64,000 nucleotides of DNA, from NCBI RefSeq assembly GCF_025567085.1, contig NZ_JAOQJN010000004.1:124001-188000 (forward strand), read 5' to 3'. Position 1 is the first letter of the stretch; the number at the start of each line of letters is the position of its first letter. Shown one piece after another: positions 8,853 through 17,808 of the stretch. The notes beneath the pieces are model-generated. The model made no database searches, was not told the DNA's origin, and saw only the letters and a program-made list of their open reading frames with translations. A program made the position numbers and the translations under genes. Source of the DNA: Bovifimicola ammoniilytica. GTDB taxonomy: Bacteria > Bacillota > Clostridia > Lachnospirales > Lachnospiraceae.

Positions 8853-10139
8853 ATGATGAGATCATTGTATTCCGGTGTATCCGGATTAAAAGTTCATCAG
8901 ACAAAGATGGACGTTATAGGTAATAATATTTCGAATGTTAATACAGTTGGTTTTAAAGCATCAAGAGTAACATTCAGTGAATTGTTCTATCAGACAACAC
9001 AGACGGCAACAGGTCCTAATGCAGAGACTAATACAGGTGGACAGAATGCTAAACAGATTGGTCTTGGTGCTTCTTTGGCATCTATCAGTGTTGATGTAAC
9101 AGGTGAAGGTGGTAATCAATCAACAAACAGACCATTTGACTTAAAAATTAATGGTAACAGTTTCTTTATCGTTAACAGTAATGGTTCTACATATTTTACA
9201 AAAGCAGGTAATTTTGCTAAAGATGAAGCAGGTAACTTAGTAACTGATACAGGCGCATTTGTAATGGGTTATGTAGCAGATACTCCTGGTGCAGATTTGC
9301 AGACTGACCAGTTAAGACCTATTCAGGTATATGCTTCTAAATATGTAAATACAGAGCCATCGGCAACATCAGCTGCAAATTTCACAGGTAATATTAATAA
9401 AGAAGATTCAAACTTTGCTTCTAAATTACCAATTACAAGAAACATATATGTGTATGATAACCTGGGGTATCAGTATGGTGTACAGGTTCAGATTTCTAAG
9501 GTATCTGATACAGAGTACAGTGTTACAACTAATGGTGTATATTCAGGTACAAAACTTGTCGAGGGACTTAATGCAACAATGAATGGAACACTTACATTTG
9601 ATGCTGCTACAGGTAAACTTGCATCTGATACAAAATTAGATTTATCAATTACAGGAAGTGATTCATTTACAGTTGATCCTATAGAAGTTGATTTCAGTAA
9701 AATCACATCATATGGTACAGAGACAACTATTGATAGTGCAAGGGGTACATATGATGGAGAGGGTACAGGTAAAAAAGTAGGTGTTATGACAAGTGTCGGA
9801 ATCGATGCTTCGGGCAATGTGGTAGCTGCATATGATAATGGTGATAACGAAATAATTGGTCAGATAGCAGTTGCAACATTTTCTAACCCGGCAGGTCTTG
9901 AAAAAGTCGGACAGAATATGTTCGCTGCAACACTTAACTCAGGTGAATTTAATGGAATAGGTCAGGATATCAATGCTACAGGTGGTTCATTCTCGCCTGG
10001 TGTACTTGAAATGTCAAATGTAGACTTAGCTACAGAGTTTACAGATATGATTGTTACACAAAGAGGTTTCCAGGCTAATTCAAGAGTTATTACTACATCA
10101 GATACAATGCTTGAAGAATTATTAAGTCTTAAGAGATAA
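8853..10139 (+). CDS. flgE: Flagellar hook protein FlgE
   Basis: The 428-residue protein starts with the rod/hook family N-terminus MMRSLYSGVSGLKVHQ...IGNNISNVNTVGFK and ends with the matching C-terminal helix (MSNVDLATEFTDMIVTQRGFQANSR). These ends pair in the helical core of the hook; the Thr/Ser-rich middle forms the exposed domains. FlgE polymerises into the universal joint. GGAGGT lies ten bases before the ATG; the next codon is also ATG. A strong terminator follows, so this gene ends the first transcription unit. Confidence 0.97.
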   Translation: MMRSLYSGVSGLKVHQTKMDVIGNNISNVNTVGFKASRVTFSELFYQTTQTATGPNAETNTGGQNAKQIGLGASLASISVDVTGEGGNQSTNRPFDLKINGNSFFIVNSNGSTYFTKAGNFAKDEAGNLVTDTGAFVMGYVADTPGADLQTDQLRPIQVYASKYVNTEPSATSAANFTGNINKEDSNFASKLPITRNIYVYDNLGYQYGVQVQISKVSDTEYSVTTNGVYSGTKLVEGLNATMNGTLTFDAATGKLASDTKLDLSITGSDSFTVDPIEVDFSKITSYGTETTIDSARGTYDGEGTGKKVGVMTSVGIDASGNVVAAYDNGDNEIIGQIAVATFSNPAGLEKVGQNMFAATLNSGEFNGIGQDINATGGSFSPGVLEMSNVDLATEFTDMIVTQRGFQANSRVITTSDTMLEELLSLKR

Positions 10140-10146
10140 TTAAATG

Positions 10147-10179
10147 GGAGAATCTCGTAAAGAGGTTCTCCTATATTTT
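10147..10179 (+). terminator. Rho-independent terminator after flgE
   Basis: A 10-bp stem, GGAGAATCTC (10147-10156) with GAGGTTCTCC (10162-10171) and one G-U pair, closes a 5-base loop and is followed by TATATTTT. This is the clearest terminator inside the flagellar locus and separates the hook genes from flbD and the motor genes. Confidence 0.85.
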
Positions 10180-10242
10180 GCTAAAATAATGAAATATACA
10201 AAATAAAAATGCAAACGAATAAAAGGAGTTAAGAAATAATCG

Positions 10243-10428
10243 ATGATAGAATTAACAAGATTAAATGGTAAAAATATTATGATTAACTGTGAACTTATTC
10301 AATACATAGAAGAAACACCTGATACGGTAATTACATTTAATAATGGAACGAAAATAATTGTCAAAGAAGAATGTGATGAGATAAAGGAAAAGGTTATTGG
10401 ATATAAAAGAGAAATTATGAGGTTTTAA
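10243..10428 (+). CDS. swrD: FlbD/SwrD family flagellar protein
   Basis: The 61-residue protein begins MIELTRLNGKNIMINCELIQYIEETPDTVIT, the FlbD pattern. The B. subtilis member SwrD (YlzI) lies directly after flgE and is reported to raise flagellar power for swarming, probably through the stator. Here it sits between the flgE terminator and the motA promoter. GGAG lies 14-15 bases before the ATG, a rather long spacing, which may mean modest translation or read-through expression. Confidence 0.88.
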   Translation: MIELTRLNGKNIMINCELIQYIEETPDTVITFNNGTKIIVKEECDEIKEKVIGYKREIMRF

Positions 10429-10473
10429 AGCTATACCAGGCACTTTTACAGCATATTAATAAAATCAATATAG

Positions 10474-10504
10474 AAAATGTCATATTCGTCAAAAAAATGT
10501 CATA
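10474..10504 (+). promoter_or_regulatory. 11-bp direct repeat upstream of the motA promoter
   Basis: AAAATGTCATA occurs perfectly at 10474-10484 and 10494-10504, start to start exactly 20 bp, or about two helical turns. The second copy ends six bases before the -35 box. The arrangement is typical of an activator or response-regulator binding site; the protein is unknown. Confidence 0.5.
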
Positions 10505-10510
10505 AAGTGT

Positions 10511-10539
10511 TTGGCTAATTGGTAATTTTGTGGTAGAAT
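10511..10539 (+). promoter_or_regulatory. Extended -10 promoter for motA operon
   Basis: TTGGCT (10511-10516) and TAGAAT (10534-10539) are separated by 17 bases. TGG directly before TAGAAT forms an extended -10. Transcription would start near 10546, about 40 bases before motA. No consensus of the SigD type (TAAA with GCCGATAT) is present here. Confidence 0.65.
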
Positions 10540-10586
10540 ATTAATCAGTATTATTGTGTAAAAAATGTTTTAGGTAGGTGAAAAAG

Positions 10587-11384
10587 ATGGATATTGCTTC
10601 AGTAGTCGGATTAGTAGTGTGTATCGGAATGGTTATTATGGGTATTGTTACGGGTGATGAAGGTATATCAGCCTTAGGTAACTTTATGGATTATAAGTCA
10701 GCCTTGATAACATTCGGTGGTTCATTTGCTAGTGTAATGGTATTTTATTCAATAAAAGATTTCTTGAATTCCTTAAAGGCATTTAAGATAGCTTTAAAGG
10801 CACCGGCTAATAAGGACACAGAGACAATAAAAAATATAATTGATTTATCAAACGTAGCACGTAAAGAGGGCCTTTTAGCTCTTGAAGAGGCAGCTAATGA
10901 TCTTGAAGATGAATTTCTTAAGAAAGGAATACTTTTAGTAGTAGATGGTACTGATCCTGAATTAGTGCGAGCTATTATGGAAACAGATATGATATGCGTA
11001 GAGAACAGACATAAGAAAGTAATAAGCTTCTATGAATCTGTTGCTTCGATGGGACCTGCCTGGGGTATGATTGGTACACTTATTGGTCTTATTAATATGT
11101 TGAAAAATCTTAGTGATATTTCGTCAGTCGGACCTAATATGTCAGTAGCACTTATTACTACGTTATATGGTTCATTACTTGCTAACTGGATATCAACTCC
11201 TATAGCTTCAAAACTTAAATATAACAATGATTTAGAGATAATGCTAAAGGAAGTAACTATAGAGGGACTGTTATCAATACAGGCCGGAGAAAATCCAAGA
11301 GTTATTGAAGAAAAACTTAAATCCTTCCTCTCTCCTGAACAAAGAGTTGGATTTGGTGAGTCAGAAGATGGCGGAGGTGAGTAG
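10587..11384 (+). CDS. motA: Flagellar stator protein MotA
   Basis: The 265-residue protein has four membrane segments and the conserved stretch SMGPAWGMIGTLIGLINML, which includes the Pro that lines the ion path. The large cytoplasmic loop carries the charged residues that push FliG. MotA5MotB2 units convert ion flow into torque. ATG 10587 has AGGTG six bases upstream; an in-frame GTG at 10578 would overlap that site. motB follows after two bases, so the two are coupled. Confidence 0.96.
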   Translation: MDIASVVGLVVCIGMVIMGIVTGDEGISALGNFMDYKSALITFGGSFASVMVFYSIKDFLNSLKAFKIALKAPANKDTETIKNIIDLSNVARKEGLLALEEAANDLEDEFLKKGILLVVDGTDPELVRAIMETDMICVENRHKKVISFYESVASMGPAWGMIGTLIGLINMLKNLSDISSVGPNMSVALITTLYGSLLANWISTPIASKLKYNNDLEIMLKEVTIEGLLSIQAGENPRVIEEKLKSFLSPEQRVGFGESEDGGGE

Positions 11385-11386
11385 AA

Positions 11387-12217
11387 TTGGCAAGACGAAA
11401 AGAAGAACAGTCTGGTTCAGGTTCACCGGCATGGATGGCAACATTTAGCGATTTGATGAACTTATTACTGTGTTTCTTTGTATTGTTATTTGCTATGTCA
11501 AGTATTGATGAAGATAAGTTCGAAGAACTTGTTGCTTCGCTTTCAGCAAGCTTTGGCGTGTTAGATGGTGGTTCTACTTCAGTAATAGAAGGATCTGTTA
11601 TTGCGGCGGGTGTTAATGAACTTAATGATTTGAGCGATTATTACCAAAGTATTGGACTTAATGATACAGGCACAGATGTTGCACAGGACCCTGATATTTA
11701 TGAATACGATGGTAGCCAGTTATTAGAAGTATTAAAAGACAAAGGTGCCGAAGAATCAGAGAAGATGGCTGAAGATATAAAGAGTGAAGCCACAGAGATG
11801 CAGATTGCAGATAGCATAGATGTTGATTTTACATCGCAGTATGTCACAATTACTTTAAATGGTGCATTGTTGTTTGATTCAGCTAAAGCATACATAAGGT
11901 CAGAATCATTACCACTGGTAGACAGGGTGGGAAGTATTTTGAAGAATTACTCATCATCGATGATAGAGATAACAGGATATACAGATAGTGTTCCACTTTT
12001 AGATGATCCTAAATATGATGATAACTGGGACCTATCAAGTGCGAGAGCTAAAACAGTGCTTATGTACCTTGTTGAGAATAAGGGTATGGACCTTACTAAG
12101 ATGAAATCATCAGGCAGAGGAGAAAATGATCCGATTGCTTCTAATGAAACAGCAGAAGGCAGGGCGCAGAACCGACGAGTTGAAATTAAAATCTATAATG
12201 AATATAGTATGGAATAG
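11387..12217 (+). CDS. motB: Flagellar stator protein MotB
   Basis: The 276-residue protein has a single membrane segment at about 20-40 that begins with the ion-binding Asp22 (FSDLMNLLLCFF), a plug/linker region, and a C-terminal OmpA-like peptidoglycan-binding domain at about 150-270 (ITGYTDS...LSSARA...GRGENDP). It anchors the stator to the wall. It starts at TTG 11387 with GGAGGTGA upstream inside the end of motA. The ion, proton or sodium, cannot be settled by eye. Confidence 0.96.
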   Translation: MARRKEEQSGSGSPAWMATFSDLMNLLLCFFVLLFAMSSIDEDKFEELVASLSASFGVLDGGSTSVIEGSVIAAGVNELNDLSDYYQSIGLNDTGTDVAQDPDIYEYDGSQLLEVLKDKGAEESEKMAEDIKSEATEMQIADSIDVDFTSQYVTITLNGALLFDSAKAYIRSESLPLVDRVGSILKNYSSSMIEITGYTDSVPLLDDPKYDDNWDLSSARAKTVLMYLVENKGMDLTKMKSSGRGENDPIASNETAEGRAQNRRVEIKIYNEYSME

Positions 12218-12235
12218 ACAACGGAGGATAGGACA

Positions 12236-12745
12236 TTGAAGAAGAGCTTATTGAATATTATAATGATAGTGTTAGTATTGACCAATACAATATTAACAAC
12301 AATAATGCTATTTGTGGTAGTTCCTGGAATGCAGGATTCTAACCGCATAATTAAGAAAGTTGCTCAGGCAGTTAACCTTGAATTAGACACCAGAGAGATA
12401 GATGTTTCTGATGTACCACTTGACGAGTGTGAGACATTTGATTTAGAAACAAAATTAACTATTGCTCTTAAGAAAGGTTCAGATGGAAAAGATCACTATG
12501 CAGTGATTTATCCAACATTATTGCTTTACAAGAATGGTAGTAACTATTCGAAGAATTTAGCAACTCTTACAGAGAAGAAAGCACTTGCAACACAGCATAT
12601 ACAAGAGATTGTACAGAAGTATACAGCTACAGAACTTCAGACTAATCCAGATGCTGTAAGAGAGGAAGCAAAAGCTGACTTGCAGGAAATTTTCGGAAAG
12701 GGATTTATTGTTCAAGTAGTATTTGGAACAACTACAATCCAGTAA
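12236..12745 (+). CDS. fliL: Flagellar basal body-associated protein FliL
   Basis: The 169-residue protein has an N-terminal membrane anchor at about 6-28 and an extracytoplasmic FliL domain, ending in the family's usual pattern (FGKGFIVQVVFGTTTIQ). FliL rings surround the stator and stabilise its active form. It starts at TTG 12236 with CGGAGGA upstream. The position between motB and fliM is standard. Confidence 0.93.
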   Translation: MKKSLLNIIMIVLVLTNTILTTIMLFVVVPGMQDSNRIIKKVAQAVNLELDTREIDVSDVPLDECETFDLETKLTIALKKGSDGKDHYAVIYPTLLLYKNGSNYSKNLATLTEKKALATQHIQEIVQKYTATELQTNPDAVREEAKADLQEIFGKGFIVQVVFGTTTIQ

Positions 12746-12782
12746 TATGATACATAAATTTACACATAGGAGGTGATGATGC

Positions 12783-13760
12783 GTGAGTGAGGTATTATCT
12801 CAAAGTGAGATAGATAATCTGCTGAAAGCATTAAGCTCCGGGGAATTAGACGTCAATGAGTATTCAGACGCTAACGAAACCCAGGTTAAGAATTATGATT
12901 TTGCACGTCCGGCAAAGTTTTCCAAAGAACATCTGCGTACGTTAGAAATAATATTTGAACATTATGGCAGGTTATTATATACCAATTTACCGGCTTATTT
13001 AAGAAAAAATGTCCAGGTTGAGGTTGTGAATTCAGAAGCTGTAGCATATTCTGAATTTGCCAACGCATTATCAAATCCGGTAATACTTGGAATAGTTAAT
13101 TTTGAGCCGTTAAAAGGAAATGCTTTAATGGAACTTGCACCTAGTCTTGGATATGCAATTATTGACAGGTTATTAGGTGGAAGTGGTGAAACCTTAGAGA
13201 AGAAAAGAGATTTTTCAGAAATAGAGATAACCATTATAGAAAGAATTATTTCTATATGCATTGAATTATTAAGAGAACCGTGGAAGAATGTTGTTGAACT
13301 GAATCCAAGGTTGGAGAAAATTGAAACAAATTCACAGTTTGCACAGATTATTTCACCGAGTGAGATGATTGCTATTGTTACTTTGAATTTGAAAATAGGG
13401 GATGTCGAAGGATTGATGAATATTTGTCTTCCATATTTGACGCTTGAGCCTGTTATGGATAAATTGAATACAAAATATTGGTATTCAACAATGCAGGATA
13501 AAGAAGAGAGTGAATATGAAGATAAGATAGAAGCTCTTATTTCAAGAGCTATGGTACCATTAAAAGCAGTACTCGGTACCAGTACAATATCTGTCAGTGA
13601 TTTTGCAAATCTGCAAAAAGGTGACATAATAAAATTAGACTCAGGGATTGAAGATGAGCTTACGGTTTTTGTTGGAAACATAGGTAAATTTAAGGCACTA
13701 CCGGGTTCGGCAAAAGATAATTATGCTGTAAGAATAACATCGATAATCAGAGAGGAGTAA
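12783..13760 (+). CDS. fliM: Flagellar motor switch protein FliM
   Basis: The 325-residue protein starts MSEVLSQSEIDNLLKAL, the conserved N-terminal peptide that binds phosphorylated CheY. A middle CheC-like domain follows, then a C-terminal SpoA/FliN-like domain (about 250-325). FliM forms most of the C-ring and relays CheY-P to FliG. It begins at GTG 12783 behind AGGAGGTGAT (12768-12777), a full match to the 16S anti-Shine-Dalgarno. fliY follows after six bases. Confidence 0.97.
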   Translation: MSEVLSQSEIDNLLKALSSGELDVNEYSDANETQVKNYDFARPAKFSKEHLRTLEIIFEHYGRLLYTNLPAYLRKNVQVEVVNSEAVAYSEFANALSNPVILGIVNFEPLKGNALMELAPSLGYAIIDRLLGGSGETLEKKRDFSEIEITIIERIISICIELLREPWKNVVELNPRLEKIETNSQFAQIISPSEMIAIVTLNLKIGDVEGLMNICLPYLTLEPVMDKLNTKYWYSTMQDKEESEYEDKIEALISRAMVPLKAVLGTSTISVSDFANLQKGDIIKLDSGIEDELTVFVGNIGKFKALPGSAKDNYAVRITSIIREE

Positions 13761-13766
13761 GGCAAA

Positions 13767-15068
13767 ATGGACGGAATGCTATCACAAGAAGAAATTAATG
13801 CATTACTGAATGGAATGAATACGGACACAGATTCTGCTACAGATACCTCAGCGGATACTACAACACCAGAGGAAGTGAATAATGGCAATTCAGATAATTC
13901 AGCTAATGAAGAATTCCTTACAGATATAGAAAAAGATACTGTAGGCGAGATATCCAACATAAGCATGGGAACAGCAGCCACGACATTATCTTCGTTGGTC
14001 AATCAGAAAGTAAATATAAGTATTCCTGTTGTTACATATGCAACATGGGACGATTTAGTTAAAAGCTATGACAGACCATGCGTTTTCCTTCAGATTCAAT
14101 ATAAAGAAGGTCTTGATGGAAATAACATATTAATATTAAAAGAAAATGACGTTAAAATAATCGCTGACTTAATGATGGGTGGAGATGGTACTAATACAGA
14201 TGGTGAAATTACAGAATTACATCTCAGTGCCATTTGTGAAGCAATGAACCAGATGATGGGTTCGGCTTCAACATCACTTTCATCAATGCTCAACATGAAG
14301 ATTGATATTAGTCCACCAACAGCAAGTCTGGTTGATTTGAATGATAATTTAGATCAAAATGAAATATCTGATTTCTTATCAAAAGGTTTTGTTAAGAATG
14401 CGTTTAAGTTAACTATAGGTGATTTGGTTGACAGTGAGATAATGCAATTATTTCCGGTTGAATTCGCTAAGAATTTATGTAGACGTTTTGAGAACGGATC
14501 AGACGTTGAAACTGCATCATTACCGGAAGAACCAGTTAGTGAACATGTTATACAGCAGGACAAGCCTCACGTACAACAGCCACAACAAACACAGCAACAG
14601 ACACAACAGACAATGCAACAGTCTATGAGTGGACAGCAGATGACACCACCACCTGTGAATATGAATCAGGCAGGATATGGTATGCCAACTGGCTATCCTA
14701 TGGGAGTAATGGGTACTATGCCTGGTTATAATGGAGTTCCATACCAGCAGATGCAGCCACAGATGATGCAGGAAGTAAATGTACAACCTGCACAGTTCCA
14801 GGCATTTTCTAATGATCTAGCGGCTGTTACACAGAAAGAGAATATTAATCTTATTATGGACGTTCCATTAGAGGTTACAGTTGAACTTGGACGTACAACT
14901 AAATCTATTAAGGAAATTCTTGAATTCGCACCGGGAACAATTATTGAATTAGATAAAATAGCTGGTGAACCAATAGATGTATTAGTTAATGGAAAATATG
15001 TGGCTAAAGGCGAAGTTGTTGTAATTGAAGAAAGTTTCGGTATACGCGTTACAGAAATTATAAAATAG
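13767..15068 (+). CDS. fliY: Motor switch phosphatase FliY (CheC-FliN fusion type)
   Basis: The 433-residue protein begins MDGMLSQEEINALL, a CheY-P-binding peptide like that of FliM. A CheC-type domain follows with both phosphatase centres, E61/N64 and E158/N161. A Gln/Pro/Met-rich linker covers about 250-345, and a C-terminal FliN/SpoA domain about 350-433. In Bacillus FliY dephosphorylates CheY-P at the motor and replaces FliN in the C-ring. Both Glu/Asn pairs are intact, so the phosphatase should be active. Confidence 0.95.
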   Translation: MDGMLSQEEINALLNGMNTDTDSATDTSADTTTPEEVNNGNSDNSANEEFLTDIEKDTVGEISNISMGTAATTLSSLVNQKVNISIPVVTYATWDDLVKSYDRPCVFLQIQYKEGLDGNNILILKENDVKIIADLMMGGDGTNTDGEITELHLSAICEAMNQMMGSASTSLSSMLNMKIDISPPTASLVDLNDNLDQNEISDFLSKGFVKNAFKLTIGDLVDSEIMQLFPVEFAKNLCRRFENGSDVETASLPEEPVSEHVIQQDKPHVQQPQQTQQQTQQTMQQSMSGQQMTPPPVNMNQAGYGMPTGYPMGVMGTMPGYNGVPYQQMQPQMMQEVNVQPAQFQAFSNDLAAVTQKENINLIMDVPLEVTVELGRTTKSIKEILEFAPGTIIELDKIAGEPIDVLVNGKYVAKGEVVVIEESFGIRVTEIIK

Positions 15069-15093
15069 AACAGTGAGATAGGAGAGAAGAGAG

Positions 15094-15456
15094 ATGGCAA
15101 AAAATATTATGATATGTGATGATGCAGCATTTATGAGAATGATGATTAAGGACATTTTAACTAAGAATGGTTATAATGTTGTAGCAGAAGCAGAAAATGG
15201 AGCAAAAGCAGTAGAAAAATATTCTGATGTAAAACCTGATTTGGTCATGATGGACATAACAATGCCAGAGATGGATGGCATTCAGGCTCTTAAGAAGATT
15301 AAGGAACTTGATCCTGGAGCTACAGTAATTATGTGTTCTGCAATGGGACAGCAGGCAATGGTTATTGAATCAATCCAGTCAGGAGCTAAGGACTTTATTG
15401 TTAAACCTTTTCAGGCAGACAGAGTTATTGAAGCAGTTAAAAAAGCTATAGGCTAG
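15094..15456 (+). CDS. cheY: Chemotaxis response regulator CheY
   Basis: This is a 120-residue single receiver domain with acidic pocket Asp9/Asp10, phosphorylation site Asp54 (MMDITMPEMDG), Ser82 and Lys104 (FIVKPF), all the receiver residues expected. CheA phosphorylates it, and CheY-P binds FliM and FliY to change rotation. It lies directly after fliY as in B. subtilis, with AGGAGAGAAGAG ahead of the ATG. Confidence 0.96.
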   Translation: MAKNIMICDDAAFMRMMIKDILTKNGYNVVAEAENGAKAVEKYSDVKPDLVMMDITMPEMDGIQALKKIKELDPGATVIMCSAMGQQAMVIESIQSGAKDFIVKPFQADRVIEAVKKAIG

Positions 15457-15460
15457 ACAA

Positions 15461-15889
15461 ATGACGATAATGAATTGCATTATGGCTGCTTCGCGTGTAA
15501 ACAGTTTTGTTCAGTTCATAACATTATTAATTGTATTCGTTATAGTATTATTCTTAACATACTATACGACGAAATTCGTCGGTAATTACCAGAAAGTCAG
15601 CAATAGATATACAAATTTTGAGGTTGTTGAGACTTATAGAATTTCTAATAATAAATATATTCAGATTATAAAGGTAAGTGGTAAATATATTCTTATATCA
15701 GTAACAAAGGATAATGTTACGATGCTTACTGAATTAGATGAGAAAACAGTTATGAAACCTGAATATACTACAGGACAGCAGTCTTTTTCAGAAATATTCG
15801 ATAAATTAAAAAATTTAAAAAAACATAATGAAAATAGTGCAGATGAAAATGAGGAGCAAAGCAATGAAGAAGATAAACAGACTAAGTAA
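15461..15889 (+). CDS. fliO: Flagellar export gate assembly protein FliO (FliZ)
   Basis: The 142-residue protein has one membrane segment at about 20-40 and a short soluble domain of the FliO type (FEVVETYRISNNKYIQIIKVSGKYILISVTKDNV), ending in an acidic tail. FliO helps assemble the FliP core of the export gate. No clear ribosome site precedes ATG 15461, so expression may depend on coupling to cheY four bases upstream; ATG 15470 or 15482 are possible starts. Its 3' end overlaps fliP by 26 bases. Confidence 0.85.
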   Translation: MTIMNCIMAASRVNSFVQFITLLIVFVIVLFLTYYTTKFVGNYQKVSNRYTNFEVVETYRISNNKYIQIIKVSGKYILISVTKDNVTMLTELDEKTVMKPEYTTGQQSFSEIFDKLKNLKKHNENSADENEEQSNEEDKQTK

Positions 15890-16712
15890 AATAATGAAAA
15901 ACACATTCAAGTTTATCTGTCTACTTGTATTCATTTGTAACCTTGTAATATGCTGCAGTGTATCGGCTAAAGCCACGACAACAGGAGGTTCCTCTAATGG
16001 AAATTCATCTTCAGTTGTCTCAGATACTGACAATAATACGGGAAATATTCTTGGAGTCAACATATCAACAGATGGAGAGGGCGGATTATCAGGAGCACTT
16101 CAGATAGTGCTTGTCCTTACGGTAATTGCCCTATGTCCGTCAATATTAATTATGTTGACTTCTTTTACGCGAATAATAATTGTTCTACATTTTACCAGAG
16201 CAGCATTAAATACACAGACAGCACCTCCTAATCAGGTGTTGGTTGGATTGGCATTGTTTTTGACATTTTTCATAATGTCACCTGTTTTCAATCAGGTATA
16301 TACAGATGCAATCAAACCTCTGAATGAGGGAACTATAACACAAGAAGAAGCGTATAAAGCAGGAATCAAACCCTTAAGAACATTTATGCTCAATCAGGTT
16401 AAGGATAAAGATTTAGATGCGATGGCTTCTATAGCAGGAATAGATAATATTTCATCAAAAGATGATATACCACTTACGGTACTTATTCCAAGTTTTATCT
16501 TAAGTGAATTAAGAATCGCTTTCTGGATAGGCTTCCTTATATATATACCATTTATAGTTATAGATATGGTTGTGGCATCAACACTTATGTCAATGGGTAT
16601 GATGATGCTGCCACCGACAACAATATCATTGCCATTCAAAATTCTTCTGTTTGTATTAGCAGATGGATGGAACCTTATAATTGTTAATCTTATGAAGACA
16701 TTTGTAACTTGA
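15864..16712 (+). CDS. fliP: Flagellar export gate protein FliP
   Basis: From ATG 15864 the protein is 282 residues: an N-terminal signal sequence (about 15-35), a Ser/Thr/Gly-rich spacer, then the FliP core (LTSFTRIIIVLHFTRAAL and GLALFLTFFIMSP) with four membrane segments. FliP5FliQ4FliR1 is the core export channel. GAGGAG about nine bases upstream supports this start over ATG 15828. It overlaps the end of fliO. Confidence 0.96.
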   Translation: MKKINRLSKIMKNTFKFICLLVFICNLVICCSVSAKATTTGGSSNGNSSSVVSDTDNNTGNILGVNISTDGEGGLSGALQIVLVLTVIALCPSILIMLTSFTRIIIVLHFTRAALNTQTAPPNQVLVGLALFLTFFIMSPVFNQVYTDAIKPLNEGTITQEEAYKAGIKPLRTFMLNQVKDKDLDAMASIAGIDNISSKDDIPLTVLIPSFILSELRIAFWIGFLIYIPFIVIDMVVASTLMSMGMMMLPPTTISLPFKILLFVLADGWNLIIVNLMKTFVT

Positions 16713-16765
16713 TAGTATAAAGAGATGTTTTGAAAAAAGTTTTTATTGTATAATGGAGATATGAT

Positions 16766-17035
16766 ATGACAGAAGAAGCAATTTTAAATATTGCAAGTGA
16801 TGCAATATGGACTATAATAATTTCAGCAGGACCATTATTAATTGTATCATTGATAATTGGACTTATTGTAAGTATTTTCCAGACTGTAACATCTATACAG
16901 GAACAGACACTTACATTTATTCCTAAATTAATTGGAATCTTTATGGTTCTTATATTAATGGGTTCATTTATATTGAACAATATGGTTTCATTTATGAGCA
17001 ATCTTTGGTCTAGTTTTGGAGATTATGTTTTATGA
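16766..17035 (+). CDS. fliQ: Flagellar export gate protein FliQ
   Basis: The 89-residue protein has two membrane segments and the family pattern EEAILNIASDAIW...GLIVSIFQTVTSIQEQTLTF. FliQ packs around the FliP/FliR core of the export channel. GGAG precedes the ATG. Its stop overlaps the fliR start as ATGA, so translation is coupled. Confidence 0.95.
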   Translation: MTEEAILNIASDAIWTIIISAGPLLIVSLIIGLIVSIFQTVTSIQEQTLTFIPKLIGIFMVLILMGSFILNNMVSFMSNLWSSFGDYVL

Positions 17036-17808
17036 TTCAGATTACATTTAATCAGAATACAATAGAATATCTTTTGATAATTCTTGTCAGAGTAAGTTCA
17101 TTTGTATTTATAGCTCCGTTCTTTGGAGATTCAGCGGTTCCGGCAAGAGTAAAAGTTTCATTCAGCGTATTAATTACAATCTTATTGTTTTATTCAATGC
17201 CGGTTACCAGACTTGAATATGGTACGGTTATAGATTATGCCATAATTGTGGTTAAAGAATCAATTACCGGATTATTAATTGGTTTTTCGGCATACATATG
17301 TAATACGATTATACATTTTTCAGGAAAAATTATAGATATGGAAATTGGTCTATCTATGGCGCAGGTATTTGACCCTACAACAAATACTGAAATAGGTCTT
17401 ACAGGTAGCTTATATTCATATCTATTAATGTTATTTATGATAGTCTCAAATATGCATATTTTTTTATTAAATGCATTAGTTGATTCATATACACTTATAC
17501 CGATTAATGGTATAAAGCTTGGTGATACCATGTATGATACAGTTATGGGTTTTATGGCTAATTACTTTGTTATCGGTTTTAGAATCGTACTACCTGTTTT
17601 TGCATCAATTCTGTTGTTAAATTGTATATTAGGAATAATGGCGAAGGTAGCACCACAAATGAATATGTTTGCAGTAGGTATGCAATTAAAGGTAATGGTT
17701 GGACTTTTTGTTATGTTTGTTACGGTATCAGTTCTTCCAGTACTTTCGAATTTTATCTTTTCGCATATGCAGATAATGATTAAAGAAATGTTGAGGGGTA
17801 TGATGTAA
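17032..17808 (+). CDS. fliR: Flagellar export gate protein FliR
   Basis: The 258-residue polytopic protein has about six hydrophobic segments and FliR features such as RVSSFVFIAPFFGDSAVPARVKV near the N-terminus and the GGxxMA-like MEIGLSMAQVFDP segment. It completes the FliP-Q-R channel and contacts FlhB. It overlaps fliQ by four bases and is directly followed by flhB. Confidence 0.95.
   Translation: MIQITFNQNTIEYLLIILVRVSSFVFIAPFFGDSAVPARVKVSFSVLITILLFYSMPVTRLEYGTVIDYAIIVVKESITGLLIGFSAYICNTIIHFSGKIIDMEIGLSMAQVFDPTTNTEIGLTGSLYSYLLMLFMIVSNMHIFLLNALVDSYTLIPINGIKLGDTMYDTVMGFMANYFVIGFRIVLPVFASILLLNCILGIMAKVAPQMNMFAVGMQLKVMVGLFVMFVTVSVLPVLSNFIFSHMQIMIKEMLRGMM

Noticed and set aside
12995..13681. 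228-codon minus-strand open frame
   Set aside because: It lies entirely antisense to fliM, which has full family motifs; no ribosome site and no domain.
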